Shown: positions 1 through 8,325, numbered from the stretch's first letter. The stretch is 31,314 nucleotides of DNA from JADGAU01 sp045047105 (GCA_045047105.1 JASFYQ010000110.1:1-31314); one strand, 5' to 3'. Notes: generated from the letters alone by a model not told the origin. Made by a program: numbers and translations.

Positions 1-184
1 TCTTGTGATAAGCCAAGCAAGCATATTCCATTAATTGTGATTATTTTATAAGGTGGCTTACTTCTATCGGCAAAAATTGAAAGTTGTTTTGTAAATTTTA
101 AAAAATGTTTACCTAAATGTTTACCTAAAGTGGAACTTTGATATTTAAGAGAAATCTTAAATTGTTGTAACTCATTGATTTAAT
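1..184. other. Left-edge non-coding stretch downstream of tRNA-Pro
   Basis: No convincing gene is visible. On the minus strand one frame stays open from just past the tRNA to the window edge, but it has no ATG and no recognisable protein motif. The stretch holds an exact tandem 12-bp repeat (103-126) and a short AT-rich hairpin (stems 144-150 and 155-161, loop GAAA) that could be a weak end signal for tRNA transcription. The 3' side of a tRNA gene is a common integration site, so an island could begin beyond the left edge; no integrase gene is visible here. Confidence 0.4.
103..126. repeat. Exact tandem 12-bp repeat next to tRNA-Pro
   Basis: The unit AAATGTTTACCT occurs twice back to back (103-114 and 115-126) and is followed by a partial AAAG. 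It lies about 60 bp past the 3' end of the tRNA gene. Short direct repeats near a tRNA 3' end can be arm-type integrase sites, but nothing else here proves that. Confidence 0.6.
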
Positions 185-261
185 TGGTCGGGACAGAAAG
201 ATTCGAACTTTCGACCCCTAGCACCCCATGCTAGTGCGCTACCAGGCTGCGCTATGCCCCG
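185..261 (-). tRNA. tRNA-Pro (anticodon GGG)
   Basis: Read on the minus strand, the 77 nt fold as a full cloverleaf. The acceptor stem CGGGGCA pairs with TGTCCCG. The D arm is GCGC/GCGC, the anticodon stem is CTAGC/GCTAG with loop ATGGGGT, and the T arm is GAAAG/CTTTC with loop TTCGAAT. Positions 34-36 of the anticodon loop are GGG, which reads CCC/CCU proline codons. The 3' CCA is encoded in the DNA (185-187). A tRNA-Pro at the end of the pheT-ihfA-merR block is the usual arrangement in pseudomonads and related Gammaproteobacteria. Confidence 0.97.
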
Positions 262-273
262 AAAAGTGTTTGC

Positions 274-301
274 ATTATACCTTTATATTAAATTTATGCA
301 A
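274..301 (-). promoter_or_regulatory. Sigma-70 promoter of tRNA-Pro
   Basis: On the minus strand a TTGCAT -35 (296-301) and a perfect TATAAT -10 (274-279) are separated by 16 bp. The -10 ends 12 bp before the mature tRNA 5' end, so the tRNA is probably made from its own transcript with a very short leader rather than only by read-through from the upstream operon. Confidence 0.8.
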
Positions 302-360
302 CACAAATATAACTAATTACTCTAGTCCTTTTACTTCTGAAAGAATAAAGTCAGATGCAA

Positions 361-690
361 TTATATATCAATAGGACTGATATCCATCCCATCGTAAGAG
401 CTTATATTATTATCTTTAGCTAATTGATAAAAATACTGGTTCAGCTGGTGTAAGGATTCAATAGAATGTTGTTGAATTTTTTCAATATGTAACCAATAAC
501 TTTTATCAGGATAGGATTGGTTAATATCATTAATTGTGTAACCAAGTTGCTTTAGTTTATGCGACAACTTGATTAATTTTTGCTCGGAGCTATCTTTAAA
601 GAAATATCCCCAAACCTGTGCTTGCTGCATATTCCAACCAGCATCTTGCATTTTTTGAAATAAGGCTTTGACGTCGTGTTTATCAATCAC
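361..690 (-). CDS. rraB: RraB-family protein (RNase E regulator type)
   Basis: The 109-residue protein has the features of the short RraB-type family: a GYFF segment near residues 28-31, a YWLHIEK strand near 65-71, the HSIESLHQLN helix at 75-84 and the C-terminal signature SYDGMDISP at 98-106. Family members bind RNase E and modulate mRNA decay; that role is from family knowledge, and this short form is less well characterised than the longer E. coli protein. The start is GTG at 688-690, because an in-frame stop lies directly upstream. There is no clear Shine-Dalgarno and only an 8-bp gap after merR, so translation is probably coupled to merR. Confidence 0.75.
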   Translation of the reverse strand: MIDKHDVKALFQKMQDAGWNMQQAQVWGYFFKDSSEQKLIKLSHKLKQLGYTINDINQSYPDKSYWLHIEKIQQHSIESLHQLNQYFYQLAKDNNISSYDGMDISPIDI

Positions 691-698
691 TTAGAATT

Positions 699-1055
699 TT
701 AATGTTTTAAAATATCTAAAACTTCTTCCAGTTCTACTCTTAATTGGTGAATTATTTGTAAACTACGATTAACATCTTCTTTAGCTTCTTCACCTGACAA
801 TTTTAATCGAGCACCTCCAATAGTATAGCCGTGTTCATATAAAAGGCTACGTATCTGACGAATCATTATCACGTCATTGCGCTGGTAATACCTTCTATTT
901 CCTCTTCTTTTTACTGGTTTTAAATTGGGAAATTCTTGCTCCCAATAGCGTAACACATGTGGTTTTACCTCACAAAGTTCACTCACTTCACCGATTGTAA
1001 AATAACGCTTGCCTGGTATTACAGGCAATTCGTCGTTATTGGACGCTTCCAGCAT
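699..1055 (-). CDS. MerR-family transcriptional regulator
   Basis: The 118-residue protein has an N-terminal winged helix-turn-helix of the MerR class (about residues 17-85: YFTIGEVSELCEV, then LRYWEQEFP and RRGNRRYY). A short C-terminal helix follows (about 95-118) that would form the dimer coiled coil. No cysteine-rich effector loop is present, so metal sensing is unlikely. Its start lies inside the 3' end of ihfA (20-bp overlap), which implies translational coupling. This small MerR protein is a conserved neighbour of ihfA and tRNA-Pro in many Gammaproteobacteria, but its regulon is not evident from the sequence. Confidence 0.9.
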   Translation of the reverse strand: MLEASNNDELPVIPGKRYFTIGEVSELCEVKPHVLRYWEQEFPNLKPVKRRGNRRYYQRNDVIMIRQIRSLLYEHGYTIGGARLKLSGEEAKEDVNRSLQIIHQLRVELEEVLDILKH

Positions 1056-1335
1056 AGGCTTCTACTCTAGTTTTTAATTTTTGACCTGATTTAAATGTAA
1101 CAACACGTCGTGCCAAAATAGGAATTTCTTCCCCAGTTTTAGGGTTTCTTCCAGGGCGCTCGCGTTTATCTCTAATTTCAAAATTACCAAAACCAGATAA
1201 TTTAATGCTTTCCCCTTGTTGTAGGGACATACGTAATTCTTCAAAAAAAGTTTCAATAAACTCTTTTGCCTCTCGCTTGTTTAAACCTAATTCACCACAT
1301 AATCGCTCAGCCATAACAGCTTTTGTTAATGCCAT
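1036..1335 (-). CDS. ihfA: Integration host factor subunit alpha
   Basis: This is a 99-residue HU/IHF-family DNA-bending protein. The N-terminal helices (MALTKAVMAERLCGELGLN) are followed by the beta-arm region with GFGNFEIRDKRERPGRNPKTG, including the conserved Pro at the arm tip that intercalates into DNA. Length and sequence fit IHF-alpha, which pairs with IHF-beta (not in this window) to bend DNA in replication, recombination and transcription. Its place just after pheT is the classical one. The 109-bp gap to pheT is AT-rich and could hold a separate promoter, but I see no convincing -35/-10 pair. Confidence 0.96.
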   Translation of the reverse strand: MALTKAVMAERLCGELGLNKREAKEFIETFFEELRMSLQQGESIKLSGFGNFEIRDKRERPGRNPKTGEEIPILARRVVTFKSGQKLKTRVEAYAGSVQ

Positions 1336-1444
1336 AACTCTACCTTTAACTATACTCTTTAACGTATTTCTTTAATTAAACCCATAATCTACAGATAATT
1401 AAAATTTAATTAAGTGCTATTAGTCACATTAAATCAATTTAATG

Positions 1445-3841
1445 CTATCGCAGTTTTGCTTGATATTTTTCTTCTAATTTAATAAGAATAGTACTTATTA
1501 CTTTATCAATTTCTTCATCTAATAAAGTACGCTCATTATCTTGAAGCGTAAGTCCAATTGCCAGACTTTTCTTATTCGCATCTACACCAGTACCAGTATA
1601 GACATCAAATAGTAATACTTCAATTAGATTTTGACCAGAGTACTGTTTTATTGTATTTATTATTTCATTTGAGTCAATAACCAAGTCTACTATTATAGCA
1701 ATATCTCTACGAATTGCAGGAAATTTTGACATTATTTTAAAAGAAGGTATATTTGCCTCTAAAACAGCATCCATTTCTATTTCAAAAACAATAGCTGGTG
1801 TTTTTATTTGTAGTTGTTTTAAAATATTAGGATGCAAACTACCCAACCAGCCGACCGCCTGATTATTTTTGTATATCCTTGCACTTTGTCCAGGATGTAA
1901 AGCCGAGTGTTGTTCACTTACAAAGTGATAATTATCACTTTGTGCCCCAAGTGCTAAAATAGCCTCAAGATCCGATTTAACATCGTAAAAGTCGACTGCT
2001 TGTTCTGTAGCAGCCCATTGCTCTGAAAAAACCCTGCCTGTTGCAATTACAGATAAGACAGGTTGCTGTTGCAATTGATTATTTTCATCATAAACAAAGC
2101 GTGAGCCCGCTTCAAATAAACGAATCCGTGATTGCTGACGATTTTGATTATAAACCAGAGATTTAATCAAACCGGGCCATAATGTAGAACGCATTTCAGA
2201 TAAATCTTCAGAAATTGGATTAGTTAAAGCAATTTTTTGCATAGATGGATCAATTAACTGCTGAACTTTTGGTTCAACAAAACTATAATTAATAACTTCT
2301 TGATAATCTAAAGCAACCAATGTTTCTTTAATACGATTTTCAGGTAATTTGTCTTCTGGACTGCTAGCCATATCAACAGCAGTACCAATAGGGCTAACAG
2401 GCAAATTATCATAGCCATAGATACGGGCAATTTCTTCTATTAGATCTACATCATATTTAATATCAAAACGAAAATCTGGTGGACTGACTAGCCATTTATT
2501 ATTCCCTTTTTCAATTTTCATTTCGAGTTTAACTAAAATATCTTCAATCTCTTGCTCCTCAAGTGTTACCCCTAATAGTTTATACACTTTAGAGGGATCA
2601 AATTCCACTCGTGATTCTATATTGCTATGCTTAGGCATAAAATCTGCTTCAACCTGCTCTACAATTGGCCCAGCCTGTCCACCAACTATAGCAATAATTA
2701 ACTCACTGGCTCGTTCAATTGCCCGCATTTGCAATTGAGCAGAAACACCCCGTTCAAAACGATGTGATGAATCAGTATGCAAACCATATTTTCTGGCTTT
2801 CCCCGCTATTTTATCTGGGGTGAAAAAAGCACTTTCAAGGAAAATATCTTTGCTGTCATCGGTAACAGAGGTTATTTCTCCTCCCATTATTCCTGCTAAA
2901 GCAACAGCCTGGCTATGATCAGCAATAACCAGAGTGTCGCTATTTACTTTTATTGTTTGCCCGTCTAATAACTCTAGCGATTCATCCTGCTTGGCAGTGC
3001 GGATAATAATACCTGTATCCAGCTTATTTAGATCAAAAGCATGCATGGGTTGCCCCAATTCAAGCATAACATAGTTAGTGGTATCAACAATTGCAGATAT
3101 AGAACGTATGCCACTACGGCGTAATTTTTCTACCATCCAGGTAGGTGTTTCGATAGTTGGATTAATGCCTTTAATTACACGACCAATATAGTGAGGACAT
3201 AACTCAGCAGCCTTAATTACAACGGGTATTTGGGCATCTATAGTAACTTCAACTGGATTCATTTCAGGAACATTCATGCTGGTTGAGGTAATTACCGCAA
3301 CTTCTCTAGCAACACCTTCTATACTTAAACAATCACTGCGATTAGGCGTAATGCCCAATTCTATACTGACATCTTTAAGTTGAAAAAAATCATTTATTGT
3401 TTGTCCTAACGGAGCATTCTCTGGCAACTCCATAATGCCATCTGAACTATCTGCTAAACCCAACTCACTTGCTGAACAAAGCATGCCATAGGATAACTCA
3501 CCACGTAATTTTGATTTTTTAATTTTAAAATTACCGGGTAATTTCGCTTTAACCATAGCACAGGCAACCTTCAAACCTGCACGGGCATTGCTGGCACCAC
3601 AAACTATTTGCAGGGGCTGTTCCGATAATTCACCTACATCAACTTGACAAACTTGTAATTTATCTGCATTTGGATGCTGTTCTGCAGTAATTATTTGACC
3701 TATTACCACTCCAGAATGTTCTGGTGCTACGGCTTCAATTGCATCGACTTCAAGTCCAGCCATAGTCAGCTGGTGAGCTAATTGCTCAGTTGTTAAACTG
3801 GGGTTTACCCATTCTCTTAACCAACTCTCACTTAATTTCAT
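1445..3841 (-). CDS. pheT: Phenylalanine--tRNA ligase beta subunit
   Basis: The 798-residue protein is full length (E. coli is 795). An N-terminal OB-fold tRNA-binding domain (about 40-150, with GQIITAEQHPNADKLQVC) is followed by the B3/B4 editing region, the B5 DNA-binding-like fold, the catalytic-like core and a C-terminal ferredoxin-fold anticodon-binding domain (about 705-798, starting near FPAIRRDIAIIVD). It forms the alpha2-beta2 enzyme with PheS and charges tRNA-Phe. The AAGGA of the ribosome site lies 8 nt before the ATG. A 101-bp gap separates it from pheS and contains an AT-only hairpin (3871-3887). Confidence 0.98.
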   Translation of the reverse strand: MKLSESWLREWVNPSLTTEQLAHQLTMAGLEVDAIEAVAPEHSGVVIGQIITAEQHPNADKLQVCQVDVGELSEQPLQIVCGASNARAGLKVACAMVKAKLPGNFKIKKSKLRGELSYGMLCSASELGLADSSDGIMELPENAPLGQTINDFFQLKDVSIELGITPNRSDCLSIEGVAREVAVITSTSMNVPEMNPVEVTIDAQIPVVIKAAELCPHYIGRVIKGINPTIETPTWMVEKLRRSGIRSISAIVDTTNYVMLELGQPMHAFDLNKLDTGIIIRTAKQDESLELLDGQTIKVNSDTLVIADHSQAVALAGIMGGEITSVTDDSKDIFLESAFFTPDKIAGKARKYGLHTDSSHRFERGVSAQLQMRAIERASELIIAIVGGQAGPIVEQVEADFMPKHSNIESRVEFDPSKVYKLLGVTLEEQEIEDILVKLEMKIEKGNNKWLVSPPDFRFDIKYDVDLIEEIARIYGYDNLPVSPIGTAVDMASSPEDKLPENRIKETLVALDYQEVINYSFVEPKVQQLIDPSMQKIALTNPISEDLSEMRSTLWPGLIKSLVYNQNRQQSRIRLFEAGSRFVYDENNQLQQQPVLSVIATGRVFSEQWAATEQAVDFYDVKSDLEAILALGAQSDNYHFVSEQHSALHPGQSARIYKNNQAVGWLGSLHPNILKQLQIKTPAIVFEIEMDAVLEANIPSFKIMSKFPAIRRDIAIIVDLVIDSNEIINTIKQYSGQNLIEVLLFDVYTGTGVDANKKSLAIGLTLQDNERTLLDEEIDKVISTILIKLEEKYQAKLR

Positions 3842-3942
3842 ATCCTGATTCCTTTATACCTTTTTAAAAGCTATATTTAAAATATAGTTTTTAAAAGTCA
3901 TGTTACATGCTGTTTTTATACCACTTAGCTGGTGTATATTTT

Positions 3943-4959
3943 TTATGAAAACTGGCGTAAAAAACGCAAATCATTTTCAAAAAACAAACGTAAGTCATTC
4001 ACGCCATAACGTAACATGGTTAACCGCTCCACTCCCATTCCAAAAGCCAGGCCAGTATATTTTTCTGCATCAATGCCACTATGGCGAAAAACTTCAGGAT
4101 GTACCATTCCACAACCTAAAACTTCTAACCATCCAGTATGGCTACAAACTCTACAACCACTGCCATTGCACATAACACATTCAATATCTGCTTCTGCAGA
4201 AGGCTCGGTAAAAGGAAAATATGAAGGGCGAAAACGTACTTTTAAATCCTTCTCAAAAAACTCACGTAAAAAACTATCTAATAACCCTTTCAGTTCTGCA
4301 AAATTAACATTTTCATCCACAATCAGGCCTTCAACCTGATGAAACATAGGTGTATGAGTAATATCTGAATCACAGCGGTAAACTCTGCCAGGAGCAATAA
4401 TTCTTAGTGGCGGAGCTTCGTTTTCCATAGTCCGAACCTGAACGGGTGAAGTATGGGTTCTTAATACTGTGTGAGGATCAAAATAAAAGGTATCATGCAT
4501 TGCTCGTGCAGGATGTGATTCTGGAATATTTAAAGCTTCAAAGTTATGGTAATCATCTTCTATTTCTGGACCTGTTTTAACCTGAAAGCCCATTTCCGAA
4601 AATAGTTTCTCAATGCGTTGTAATGTACGAGTTACAGGGTGTAAACCACCAATACTCTTTCCTCGACCTGGCAAAGTCACATCAATTTTTTCAGCCAATA
4701 GCTGCTGTTCTAATAATTTGTTTTGTAATTGTTCTTTTTGTTTATTAATTAAGCCTTGCACTGCTTGCTTGGCCTGATTAATTACCTGCCCAACTTTTGG
4801 TCGTTCTTCTTTTGAAAGTGTACCAAGTTGTTTCATCAACGAGGTAATGGAACCTTTTTTACCGAGGTAATCAACCCGAATTTGCTCCAGTTGATTGAGT
4901 TGGCTGGTTTGTTCTATTTGTTGTGTTGCCTGTGTTACTAATTTATCGACGTCTTGCAC
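3943..4959 (-). CDS. pheS: Phenylalanine--tRNA ligase alpha subunit
   Basis: This 338-residue class II synthetase subunit has an N-terminal coiled coil (about 1-100) that contacts tRNA, then the catalytic core. Motif 2 is visible as RIIAPGRVYRCDSD, and motif 3 as AFGMGVERLTMLRYGV near the C-terminus. The segment CVMCNGSGCRVCSHTGW (about 260-277) has four cysteines in a CxxC-like setting, where E. coli PheS has a cysteine-free loop; this may be a structural metal site and is seen in many non-enteric homologues. The start is GTG (4957-4959) with AGGA 8 nt upstream. The preceding gap holds a terminator-like hairpin. Confidence 0.98.
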   Translation of the reverse strand: MQDVDKLVTQATQQIEQTSQLNQLEQIRVDYLGKKGSITSLMKQLGTLSKEERPKVGQVINQAKQAVQGLINKQKEQLQNKLLEQQLLAEKIDVTLPGRGKSIGGLHPVTRTLQRIEKLFSEMGFQVKTGPEIEDDYHNFEALNIPESHPARAMHDTFYFDPHTVLRTHTSPVQVRTMENEAPPLRIIAPGRVYRCDSDITHTPMFHQVEGLIVDENVNFAELKGLLDSFLREFFEKDLKVRFRPSYFPFTEPSAEADIECVMCNGSGCRVCSHTGWLEVLGCGMVHPEVFRHSGIDAEKYTGLAFGMGVERLTMLRYGVNDLRLFFENDLRFLRQFS

Positions 4960-5002
4960 GAAGGAAGTCCTGCATTTGAGAAGTTAAAATTAAAATAGGT
5001 GT

Positions 5003-5037
5003 AAAAAAAAAGGGAAAGATCAAAGCTAATCTTTCCC
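5003..5037 (-). terminator. Rho-independent terminator or attenuator between rplT and pheS
   Basis: On the minus strand a 9-bp stem (GGGAAAGAT 5012-5020 pairing with ATCTTTCCC 5029-5037) with an 8-nt loop is followed by nine T residues. It sits in the middle of the thrS-to-pheT operon, where enteric bacteria have the pheM attenuator. No Phe-rich leader peptide is present, so it is either a partial terminator that lowers pheST expression relative to ribosomal proteins or an attenuator of another type. Confidence 0.8.
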
Positions 5038-5059
5038 TTTTATAGTCATACTTTTTTGC

Positions 5060-5416
5060 TTAAGCTAAAGCAGTTTTTGCTTTTTCAACAATAGCAGCAA
5101 AGGCATCTTTATTATTAACTGCAAGTTCAGCTAAAACTTTACGATCAATTTCAATAGAAGCTTTTGTTAAACCATCAATTAAACGGCTATAACTCAAACC
5201 ACATTCACGTGCTCCCGCATTGATACGTGCAATCCATAAACGTCTGAACTGACGCTTGCGTTGGCGACGATCACGGTAAGCATATTGACCTGCTTTAGTT
5301 ACGGCTTGTACCGCAACACGGTATACGTTCTTTCTACGTCCAGAATAACCTTTTGCAAGTTTCAGGACCTTCTTATGTCTGGCTTTGGCTTGTACGCCAC
5401 GTTTAACTCTTGCCAT
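5060..5416 (-). CDS. rplT: 50S ribosomal protein L20
   Basis: The 118-residue, strongly basic protein matches L20 in length and motifs (MARVKRGV start, KGYSGRRKNVYR, then RDRRQRKRQFRRLWIARINA). It is an early-assembly protein of the large subunit that binds 23S rRNA. In E. coli, L20 also represses the rpmI-rplT mRNA; the long leader before rpmI here may serve that purpose. It follows rpmI by 33 bp. Confidence 0.98.
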   Translation of the reverse strand: MARVKRGVQAKARHKKVLKLAKGYSGRRKNVYRVAVQAVTKAGQYAYRDRRQRKRQFRRLWIARINAGARECGLSYSRLIDGLTKASIEIDRKVLAELAVNNKDAFAAIVEKAKTALA

Positions 5417-5449
5417 TATTTTTTCTCCACATTAAAACTACTAAAACAC

Positions 5450-5647
5450 TTATACAAGACGTAACATACGACGAATTGCTGGAACATCTGATGCATCAAT
5501 CACATCAGGGCTTCTTAAATGACGCTTGCGCTTAGTTGTTTTTTTAGTCAAAATGTGACTACGGTTTGAATTTCCACGTCTGATACGGCCATTTGCTTTA
5601 ACTTTAAAGCGTTTAGCAGCACCGCTATGTGTTTTCATTTTAGGCAT
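5450..5647 (-). CDS. rpmI: 50S ribosomal protein L35
   Basis: The 65-residue basic protein has the typical L35 sequence (MPKMKTHSGAAKRFKV at the N-terminus, KKTTKRKRHLR in the middle, IRRMLRLV at the end). The ribosome site GAGGAAAAT lies just before the ATG. It is transcribed with infC and rplT, an arrangement conserved in most bacteria. Confidence 0.98.
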   Translation of the reverse strand: MPKMKTHSGAAKRFKVKANGRIRRGNSNRSHILTKKTTKRKRHLRSPDVIDASDVPAIRRMLRLV

Positions 5648-5836
5648 TTTATTTTCCTCAAATTATCCTTAACGAATAGTTACGCATTTCTATATGTTTT
5701 TATCTCATAAGCCAAGACTTATTACTAAACATATTTTATTTAAAAATCATACTTTAACTCAAATCAGTAAACTGAGGAGACATTAGCACTACTTATAATA
5801 GTTATTAATGTAAAAGTTCCCAATTTAAGTGATGAC
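5648..5836 (-). promoter_or_regulatory. Long infC-rpmI leader, possible L20 autoregulatory region
   Basis: The 189 bp between infC and rpmI are long for an otherwise compact operon. Short complementary segments are visible, such as AATAAG/CTTAT around TCTTGG (about 5709-5726) and CAGT/ACTG. In E. coli and in Bacillus the rpmI leader binds L20 and controls rpmI-rplT translation or transcription, so this stretch is the natural place for such an element. I could not match the E. coli pseudoknot by eye, and an internal promoter is also possible. Confidence 0.3.
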
Positions 5837-6379
5837 TTATTTTTTGCTAACTGGAGATAAGACCATTACCATCTGACGGCCTTCAAGCCTTGGCATCTGC
5901 TCGATATTACTGATCTCTTCCAGATCCTTGGCGATGCGATTTAACACATCCATACCCAATTCACGGTGAGCCATTTCTCGACCTCGAAACCTAATGGTTA
6001 TTTTAGTTTTATCTCCATGTCCAAGGAAGCGGGTCAGGTTGCGTAATTTGACCTGATAATCGCCTTCCTCTGTGCCTGGTCTTAATTTAATTTCTTTAAC
6101 TTGTACCTGTTTTTGTTTTTTACGTTCGGTAGCTTTCTTTTTCTTTTCTTCAAAAACAAATTTACCATAATTCATAATACGGCAAACAGGTGGCTTAGCA
6201 GTAGGAGCAATTTCAACTAAATCTAAATCTGCATCAAAAGCTTGTTGCTGAGCCTCATCCAGAGATACAACTCCAGCTTGCTCTCCTTCTGAATCGATTA
6301 AGCGTATTTCATGCGCTGTAATTTGTTCGTTAATACGCGTATTGCTTTTGGTATCTCTTGTTTGTCTTGGTCCAGCGAT
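5837..6379 (-). CDS. infC: Translation initiation factor IF-3 (AUC start)
   Basis: Reading upstream of the first in-frame ATG (6173-6175) gives the complete IF-3 N-terminal domain (IAGPRQTRDTKSNTRINEQI, then DEAQQQAFDADLDLVEIAP and KPPVCRIMNYGKF), so that ATG is internal. An in-frame stop at 6386-6388 bounds the frame. The best start is ATC at 6377-6379, with AGGAG (6389-6393) 9 nt upstream. This gives 180 residues, equal to E. coli IF-3. IF-3 keeps the 30S subunit free and rejects wrong start codons. Rare AUU/AUC/AUA starts on infC are the known basis of its negative autoregulation. The C-terminal domain is intact (KIKLRPGTEEGDYQVKLR-like region and RGREMAH). Confidence 0.95.
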   Translation of the reverse strand: MAGPRQTRDTKSNTRINEQITAHEIRLIDSEGEQAGVVSLDEAQQQAFDADLDLVEIAPTAKPPVCRIMNYGKFVFEEKKKKATERKKQKQVQVKEIKLRPGTEEGDYQVKLRNLTRFLGHGDKTKITIRFRGREMAHRELGMDVLNRIAKDLEEISNIEQMPRLEGRQMVMVLSPVSKK

Positions 6380-6393
6380 GAGTAATTACTCCT
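6377..6393 (-). promoter_or_regulatory. infC ribosome site with AUC start codon
   Basis: A strong AGGAG (6389-6393) is placed 9 nt before the ATC codon 6377-6379 and there is no ATG or GTG in a usable position. A strong ribosome site with a discriminated start codon is the hallmark of IF-3 autocontrol. Confidence 0.85.
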
Positions 6394-6417
6394 GTTATAA
6401 GTTATTATTTCGAACGT

Positions 6418-8325
6418 TTAAGATTTATTATCAATTTGCTGCTGCAAGTGATCAATTAAATCATCAATTGCCATAGTTCCCAGATCTTCACCTTCACGAG
6501 TTCTAACAGCAATAGTATTTGCTTCTACTTCTCTTGCACCTGCCACAAAAATGTAGGGAATGCGATTCAAAGTATGCTCACGAATTTTAAAGCCTATCTT
6601 TTCATTTCTCAAGTCGGATTCCACACGAATATTACTCTGTTGTAGTTTTTTTGCAACTTTTTTGACATATTCAGCTTGTTTTTCACTAATACCCGAAACA
6701 ACCACTTGAACTGGAGATAACCAAAGCGGAAGTTTGCCCGCATGTTCTTCAATTAAAATACCAATAAAACGCTCCATAGAACCTAAAATGGCCCGATGAA
6801 TCATTACTGGAGTCTGTTTTTCTCCGTGTTCATCTATATAACTGGCATCCAGGCGTCCCGGCATTGAAAAATCAACCTGAGCAGTACCGCATTGCCAGAT
6901 ACGGCCAAGACAATCTTTTAGTGAAAATTCAATCTTGGGTCCATAAAAAGCACCCTCGCCAGGTTGCAGTTCCCAATCCATTTCTTTAGCATCTAAAGAG
7001 GCTTGTAAAGCGGTTTCGGCTTTATCCCAAACTTCATCAGAACCCACTCGTTGTTCTGGTCGAGTAGACAATTTAACTATAATTTGGGTAAAACCAAAAT
7101 CTGCATATACTTCATAGAGCAGGTCGATAAATGCAGAAATTTCATCCTGTATTTGCGCTTCTGTACAAAAAATATGCGCATCATCTTGAACAAAATTTCT
7201 TACTCGCATTAAACCATGCAGTGTTCCAGATGGCTCATTGCGATGACATGAACCAAATTCAGCCATACGTAGAGGTAAGTCACGATACGATTTTAGCCCT
7301 TTATTAAAAACTTGAATATGACAGGGGCAATTCATTGGTTTTATAGCATAATCACGATTCTCAGAATGGGTGGTAAACATCATATCGCCAAACTTATCCC
7401 AATGGCCTGATTTTTCCCAAAGGGAACGATCCACAACCTGTGGCGTTCTAATTTCCTGATAGTTATTCGCTTTTAAAACTTTACGAACGTATTGCTCAAC
7501 TTCCTGATATATTGTCCAGCCTTTATCATGCCAAAAAACCATTCCTGGAGCTTCTTCCTGCATATGAAAGAAGTCTAATTGCTTGCCTATTTTACGATGG
7601 TCACGCTTTTCAGCCTCGGCTAAACGAAACAGGTAATCCTTTAAATCTTTTTTATTTGCCCATGCTGTACCATAAATACGCTGTAACATCTCATTATTGG
7701 AGTCCCCTCTCCAATAAGCACCTGCAAGTTTCATTAACTTGAAGACTTTAAGCTTGCCAGTAGAAGGCACATGCGGGCCACGGCATAAGTCAGTAAATTC
7801 ACCTTGAGTATATAAAGATAAATCTTCATCAACAGGAATGGATTGGATTATTTCAGCTTTATATTCTTCACCTGCTTGTTTAAAAAAATCTACAGCTTCG
7901 TTACGACTTTTAACCTGGCGTGAAATAGGTAAATTTTCTTTTACCAATTGAGACATTTTTTTCTCGATTGCTAGCAAATTGTCAGGAGTAAAGCTTTCTT
8001 TATATGAAAAATCATAAAAAAACCCATCTTCAATTACAGGGCCAATAGTAACCTGTGTACCAGGAAATAATGATTGCACTGCCTGCGCCATCAAATGCGC
8101 AGTAGAGTGCCTGATAACTTCAAGACCATCTTCATCTTTACTGGTTATAATTTGCAGTTGTGAATCATCGTGGATAACAAAAGCAGCATCTACTAATTGA
8201 CCATTAACTTTACCAGCAAGTGTTGCCTTAGCCAAACCAGCACCAATATCTGCGGCAATATCATAAACGCTAATTGCTTGCTCATATGATCTAAGAGAAC
8301 CATCTGGAAGAGTGATTTGTGGCAT
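6418..8325 (-). CDS. thrS: Threonine--tRNA ligase
   Basis: The 635-residue protein (E. coli 642) has an N-terminal TGS domain (1 to about 62), an editing SAD domain with HSTAH (around residue 73) and the paired LCRGPH (around 182), the class II catalytic core with zinc-site MNCPCH (around 333), motif 2 FGSCHRNEPSG and a C-terminal anticodon-binding domain from about residue 535. It charges tRNA-Thr and clears Ser-tRNA-Thr. It is the first gene of the operon; infC follows after 38 bp. The ribosome site is weak. The leader from the predicted transcription start is only about 45 nt, too short for the tRNA-like operator known in E. coli. Confidence 0.98.
   Translation of the reverse strand: MPQITLPDGSLRSYEQAISVYDIAADIGAGLAKATLAGKVNGQLVDAAFVIHDDSQLQIITSKDEDGLEVIRHSTAHLMAQAVQSLFPGTQVTIGPVIEDGFFYDFSYKESFTPDNLLAIEKKMSQLVKENLPISRQVKSRNEAVDFFKQAGEEYKAEIIQSIPVDEDLSLYTQGEFTDLCRGPHVPSTGKLKVFKLMKLAGAYWRGDSNNEMLQRIYGTAWANKKDLKDYLFRLAEAEKRDHRKIGKQLDFFHMQEEAPGMVFWHDKGWTIYQEVEQYVRKVLKANNYQEIRTPQVVDRSLWEKSGHWDKFGDMMFTTHSENRDYAIKPMNCPCHIQVFNKGLKSYRDLPLRMAEFGSCHRNEPSGTLHGLMRVRNFVQDDAHIFCTEAQIQDEISAFIDLLYEVYADFGFTQIIVKLSTRPEQRVGSDEVWDKAETALQASLDAKEMDWELQPGEGAFYGPKIEFSLKDCLGRIWQCGTAQVDFSMPGRLDASYIDEHGEKQTPVMIHRAILGSMERFIGILIEEHAGKLPLWLSPVQVVVSGISEKQAEYVKKVAKKLQQSNIRVESDLRNEKIGFKIREHTLNRIPYIFVAGAREVEANTIAVRTREGEDLGTMAIDDLIDHLQQQIDNKS

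Noticed and set aside
1..180. Minus-strand open frame running from tRNA-Pro off the left edge
   Set aside because: No ATG, no ribosome site and no recognisable motif; in AT-rich DNA a frame of about 57 codons can be open by chance.
3917..3938. Hairpin with T-run just after pheS, read as a plus-strand terminator
   Set aside because: No plus-strand gene ends there, and on the minus strand, where pheS is transcribed, A residues rather than T follow the stem.
4943..4975. Ten-codon frame (MQDFLRARRR) overlapping the pheS GTG start, as a leader peptide
   Set aside because: It has no ribosome site of its own; the AGGA within it serves pheS. It has only one Phe codon, unlike pheM.
5036..5049. Seven-codon frame (MTIKGKD) running into the rplT-pheS hairpin as an attenuator peptide
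   Set aside because: No ribosome site and no Phe codons; most likely chance.
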